Assembly: GCA_013214715.1 (NCBI GenBank)
Contig: JABSSB010000018.1
Span: 1 to 24,774, forward strand
Direction of reading: 5' to 3'
From: Paracoccaceae bacterium
GTDB taxonomy: Bacteria > Pseudomonadota > Alphaproteobacteria > Rhodobacterales > Rhodobacteraceae
Length of the DNA: 24,774 bases
Shown piece after piece: positions 22,802-24,774 of this stretch. A program made the translations under genes and the position numbers. The notes under the pieces were generated by a model that was not told where the DNA came from, searched no databases, and was given only the letters and a program-made list of their open reading frames with translations. The number at the start of each line of letters is the position of its first letter. Positions within the stretch are counted from its first letter, which is position 1.

Positions 22802-23419
22802 TTACTGCGCCAGTTCGGCGGCCTGAGTAATCCACTCGGGCTTGATCTTAACCGTGTCAATAGCAGCTGCGTCGTCTGCCGACAATGCAGCCAGTTGCGA
22901 AAAGCTCGTGATGCCGGCATCGGCCAGCTTCTTGGCGGCGGCGGGGCCGACACCCGTGAGCTTGGTCAGGTCATCAGAGACAGCAGCAGCGGGCGCCTCG
23001 GCGACTGGTGCGGCCTTGGCCTTGGGGGCCGGTGTTGCAGCAGGCGCTGCCGGTGCATCCACAGAGCCTGCGCCCACGGCCAGCTTCACACCCGAGCTTG
23101 CCGCGCCATCGGCGAGGATCTCGGTCACGCGCAGCAGTGTCAGCTGCTGGCGGTGGCCTTTGGTGCGCTTGGAGCTGTGCTTCCGGCGACGCTTGACAAA
23201 GTTGATGACCTTCTCGCCTTTGATCTGGTCGATGACTTCGGCCTGAACCGCGGCGCCGTCAACAAACGGCGCGCCCACGACCGGCGCGTCACCGCCCAAC
23301 ATCAGGACGGAATTGAATTGAACTGTTTCACCGGCATCAGCTGCAAGCTTTTCCACGCGGAGCAGGTCACCTGCTGCCACTTTGTATTGCTTGCCACCGG
23401 TCTTGAGGACCGCAAACAT
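22802..23419 (-). CDS. rplU: Large ribosomal subunit protein bL21 with C-terminal helix-hairpin-helix extension
   Basis: 50S ribosomal protein L21. Residues 1-102 are a normal L21 (MFAVLKTGGKQYKVAAGD start; VINFVKRRRKHSSKRTKGHRQ rRNA-binding region). It then runs on to 205 residues. A linker rich in Ala and Pro (about 103-147) leads into a helix-hairpin-helix domain (148-205) with LTGVGPAAAKKLADAGITSF, the form found in DUF4332-like and DNA/RNA-binding HhH modules. E. coli L21 has 103 residues, so the protein is doubled in length; such tails occur in other Rhodobacteraceae. The frame is continuous with no sign of error. AAAGGA precedes the ATG. It is the first gene of rplU-rpmA. Confidence 0.96.
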   Translation of the reverse strand: MFAVLKTGGKQYKVAAGDLLRVEKLAADAGETVQFNSVLMLGGDAPVVGAPFVDGAAVQAEVIDQIKGEKVINFVKRRRKHSSKRTKGHRQQLTLLRVTEILADGAASSGVKLAVGAGSVDAPAAPAATPAPKAKAAPVAEAPAAAVSDDLTKLTGVGPAAAKKLADAGITSFSQLAALSADDAAAIDTVKIKPEWITQAAELAQ

Positions 23420-23511
23420 GGGCCATTCCTTTTCGTTTCGCCGCGTCCTGTGGCCCCCTTGCGGGTGTTGCCGGCTTTTGCCGCCTCGAACTGCGCGCCC
23501 GTGATCCGGGC

Positions 23512-23551
23512 GTTATGACAATAAACCCGGCGCGAGTCACGTCGCACCGGG
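23512..23551 (-). promoter_or_regulatory. Candidate rplU promoter with overlapping inverted repeat
   Basis: On the minus strand a -35-like GTGACT (23535-23540) and -10-like CATAAC (23512-23517) lie 17 bases apart, each matching consensus at four of six positions. The -35 sits in the centre of an imperfect inverted repeat, CCCGGCGCGA (23526-23535) and TCGCACCGGG (23542-23551), and overlaps a GAGTC (GANTC) methylation site. The leader would be about 85 bases. Found by eye. Confidence 0.4.
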
Positions 23552-23592
23552 ATGCGCGCTTGTCCGGGTTTAGGGCCGCTTTGTCAACTGCG

Positions 23593-23610
23593 AAAACGCA
23601 GGGCTGCGTT
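23593..23610 (-). terminator. Weak terminator-like hairpin after the DUF2059 gene
   Basis: The repeat AACGCAG/CTGCGTT (23595-23610) begins inside the stop codon and ends with four Ts on the minus strand, partly within the stem. It is short but well placed. Confidence 0.4.
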
Positions 23611-24463
23611 AGATATCCTGTTCAGGACGCAGTTCCGACATCTCGGCGGCGAGCGCTTCGAACCGATTGGCGGTGATCTCATACTGCACCGCGTTGAGAA
23701 GCGTGTAGACCTCCATCATCAACGGCTCTTCCAGCGCTTCGGTATAGGCCAGTATATCGGCGTCCGAAAAGTCACGATAGACCCACGCGGCATGGGCCAG
23801 CCCACTTTGCTTGACGGAGCGGCGCAACTCTCCTTTCTGCGCGTCCATCATGGCTTGCAGATCCTCGGGGTCCAAACGCAGTTCAATCACACCTGCCGCC
23901 GCTGCGGACATCAGAAACCGCATCTGGATCATCTGAATCGCGTTCACCGACACATCAGCGCTGTCGATGGCGGCCTGCATCCGATGGAAATACTCCAGCC
24001 TCGGGCTGCCCTCGCGCAGCATCTGCGCGATCAGCGCGCCGCCTTCGGTCTGTTTGACGCTGCCATCCTCTTCCATATGCGCGGCGTTCTCTACTTCGAC
24101 GAGCCGCTGGCCCAGATCGCTCGCGTAAAACTCAGCCGCGTGGCCCAGGGCTTCGCTGGAGAGCGTGTTTTCCAGAATATCCAGCGCCATCTCGCGCATG
24201 ATCTCGGTGTCGAACACCTCTTTGGTCAGACGTGTCCAATCAGCCCCGAAACGGCCTGCGTCCAGCCCCAGCATGGCAGGAGCATCGCTGGCCGAGAGCG
24301 TAATGCTGTCCAGCGCCACATCAAAACCGGTGACTGACAGGAAGGCTTGAATGCGGGTCCGCTCAGCGGCTTGGGCCGGGGGCACAAGCGCGCCAAGAAG
24401 AAGCCCAAGGCCGATGACAAGGGGCAGAAGATGACGACGGGGTGAGTGTGACAGGTGTAACAT
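23609..24463 (-). CDS. Secreted DUF2059 family protein
   Basis: Exported protein of 284 residues with the DUF2059 domain, whose function is unknown. The N-terminus shows a Sec signal peptide: HSPRRH, then a Leu-rich core (12-28), then cleavage after PPAQA (about residue 32). The rest is predicted to be helical, with two DUF2059-like repeats: FLSVTGFDVALDS near 40, and around 105-130 FYASDLGQRLVEVENAA, the pattern FY-S--G--L--- seen in the family; a second copy FSDADILAYTEALEEP follows near 240. I start at MLHLSHSP (24463), because the upstream 40 codons are Lys/Arg-rich without family features and cover a direct repeat. It is likely a single gene; the promoter should lie in 24464-24611. Confidence 0.85.
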   Translation of the reverse strand: MLHLSHSPRRHLLPLVIGLGLLLGALVPPAQAAERTRIQAFLSVTGFDVALDSITLSASDAPAMLGLDAGRFGADWTRLTKEVFDTEIMREMALDILENTLSSEALGHAAEFYASDLGQRLVEVENAAHMEEDGSVKQTEGGALIAQMLREGSPRLEYFHRMQAAIDSADVSVNAIQMIQMRFLMSAAAAGVIELRLDPEDLQAMMDAQKGELRRSVKQSGLAHAAWVYRDFSDADILAYTEALEEPLMMEVYTLLNAVQYEITANRFEALAAEMSELRPEQDI

Positions 24464-24519
24464 GCTGAGCAGCGTATTCGGCCCGCAGCGCTTCGCCAAG
24501 ATTTTGCTGTGGGCATGTG

Positions 24520-24563
24520 ATTTTTTGCCGCTTTTGGCGCGCCGGGTAATTTTTTGCCGCTTT
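24520..24563. repeat. 15-bp direct repeat upstream of the DUF2059 gene
   Basis: ATTTTTTGCCGCTTT occurs twice (24520-24534 and 24549-24563), 29 bases apart, in the 148-base gap between the DUF2059 start and the tRNA gene. The copies are on the same strand and in different reading frames, so they are not coding. A factor-binding pair or slippage product is possible. Confidence 0.5.
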
Positions 24564-24611
24564 GGACTTGCACCCGTTTTCAAAGCCCACTAAACGCAGC
24601 CCACCCCCCGC

Positions 24612-24701
24612 GGAGAGGTGCCGGAGTGGTCGAACGGGGCGGTCTCGAAAACCGTTGTGGGTGCAAGCCCACCCAGGGTTCGAATCCCTGTCTCTCCGCC
24701 A
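24612..24701 (+). tRNA. tRNA-Ser (anticodon CGA)
   Basis: A 90-base type II tRNA. The acceptor stem GGAGAGG (24612-24618) pairs with TCTCTCC (24691-24697), closing on a G-T pair, followed by discriminator G and an encoded CCA (24699-24701). The anticodon loop CTCGAAA gives CGA, decoding UCG, within the stem GCGGT/ACCGT. The long variable arm (GTGGGTGCAAGCCCAC) is typical of serine, and the T arm has AGGGTTCGAATCCCT. I see no further feature in the 73 bases after it. Confidence 0.97.
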
Positions 24702-24774
24702 CTATACATCTGAGACAATTGAAAAATTTTCCCTCTGATCCGAGGTGCTGCAGCGTTCTTGGATGCGGTGTTCG

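Noticed and set aside
22361..23518. 385-codon plus-strand open frame opposite rpmA and rplU
   Set aside because: It crosses two ribosomal protein genes and a terminator on the other strand; a chance frame in GC-rich DNA.

Overview
This window looks like chromosomal DNA of an alphaproteobacterium of the Rhodobacteraceae (Roseobacter group). The evidence is high GC content, an obg-proB-proA block with rplU-rpmA upstream, a ribosomal protein L21 with a C-terminal helix-hairpin-helix tail, a ChpT-type phosphotransferase beside a DUF3553 gene, and an olsB-olsA pair. I see no phage, insertion sequence or CRISPR array. Almost all of the sequence is coding, and many neighbours overlap as ATGA or TGATG, which suggests translational coupling.

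Layout. (1) 1-4860, minus strand: a complete HAAT/Liv-type ABC importer operon, read in the order substrate-binding protein, LivH, LivM, LivG, LivF. LivF runs off the left edge. (2) 5001-9858, minus strand: a tightly packed acyl-CoA catabolism-like operon with a TTG-started SDR, a thiolase, a nitronate monooxygenase-like flavoprotein, a histidine phosphatase-fold protein lacking its second catalytic His, and an APH/ACAD10-like phosphotransferase. A quinone oxidoreductase-like gene diverges from it at 10050. (3) 11042-12207: a second histidine phosphatase, with a NodN/MaoC-like hot-dog dehydratase divergent from it. (4) 12301-13514, plus strand: aroQ overlapping by 4 bp a LuxR-type regulator with no luxI in view. 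(5) 13515-13876: a gene-free stretch with two plus-strand intrinsic terminators and one minus-strand terminator, and a candidate small RNA. (6) 13877-17627, minus strand: tsf, rpsB, olsA, olsB and a small DUF3553 gene. (7) 17671-18279, plus strand: chpT, the phosphotransferase between CckA and CtrA. A full CtrA-type box (TTAAC-N6-TTAAC) lies upstream of olsB, 230 bp from chpT. (8) 18276-23419, minus strand: rplU-rpmA (terminator), a GNAT gene, then obg-proB-proA. (9) 23609-24463: a secreted DUF2059 protein. 24612-24701: tRNA-Ser(CGA).

How it fits together. The importer and the acyl-CoA operon lie head to tail and may form one uptake and degradation module. The middle holds two regulatory nodes typical of this group, a LuxR solo and the CckA-ChpT-CtrA relay. 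The rest is translation and housekeeping. No wholly new system is evident. The best leads are the CtrA box in front of the ornithine-lipid genes, the LuxR solo with an altered ligand pocket tied to aroQ, the structured intergenic region after it, and the phosphatase-like protein missing a catalytic His beside a kinase-fold protein.
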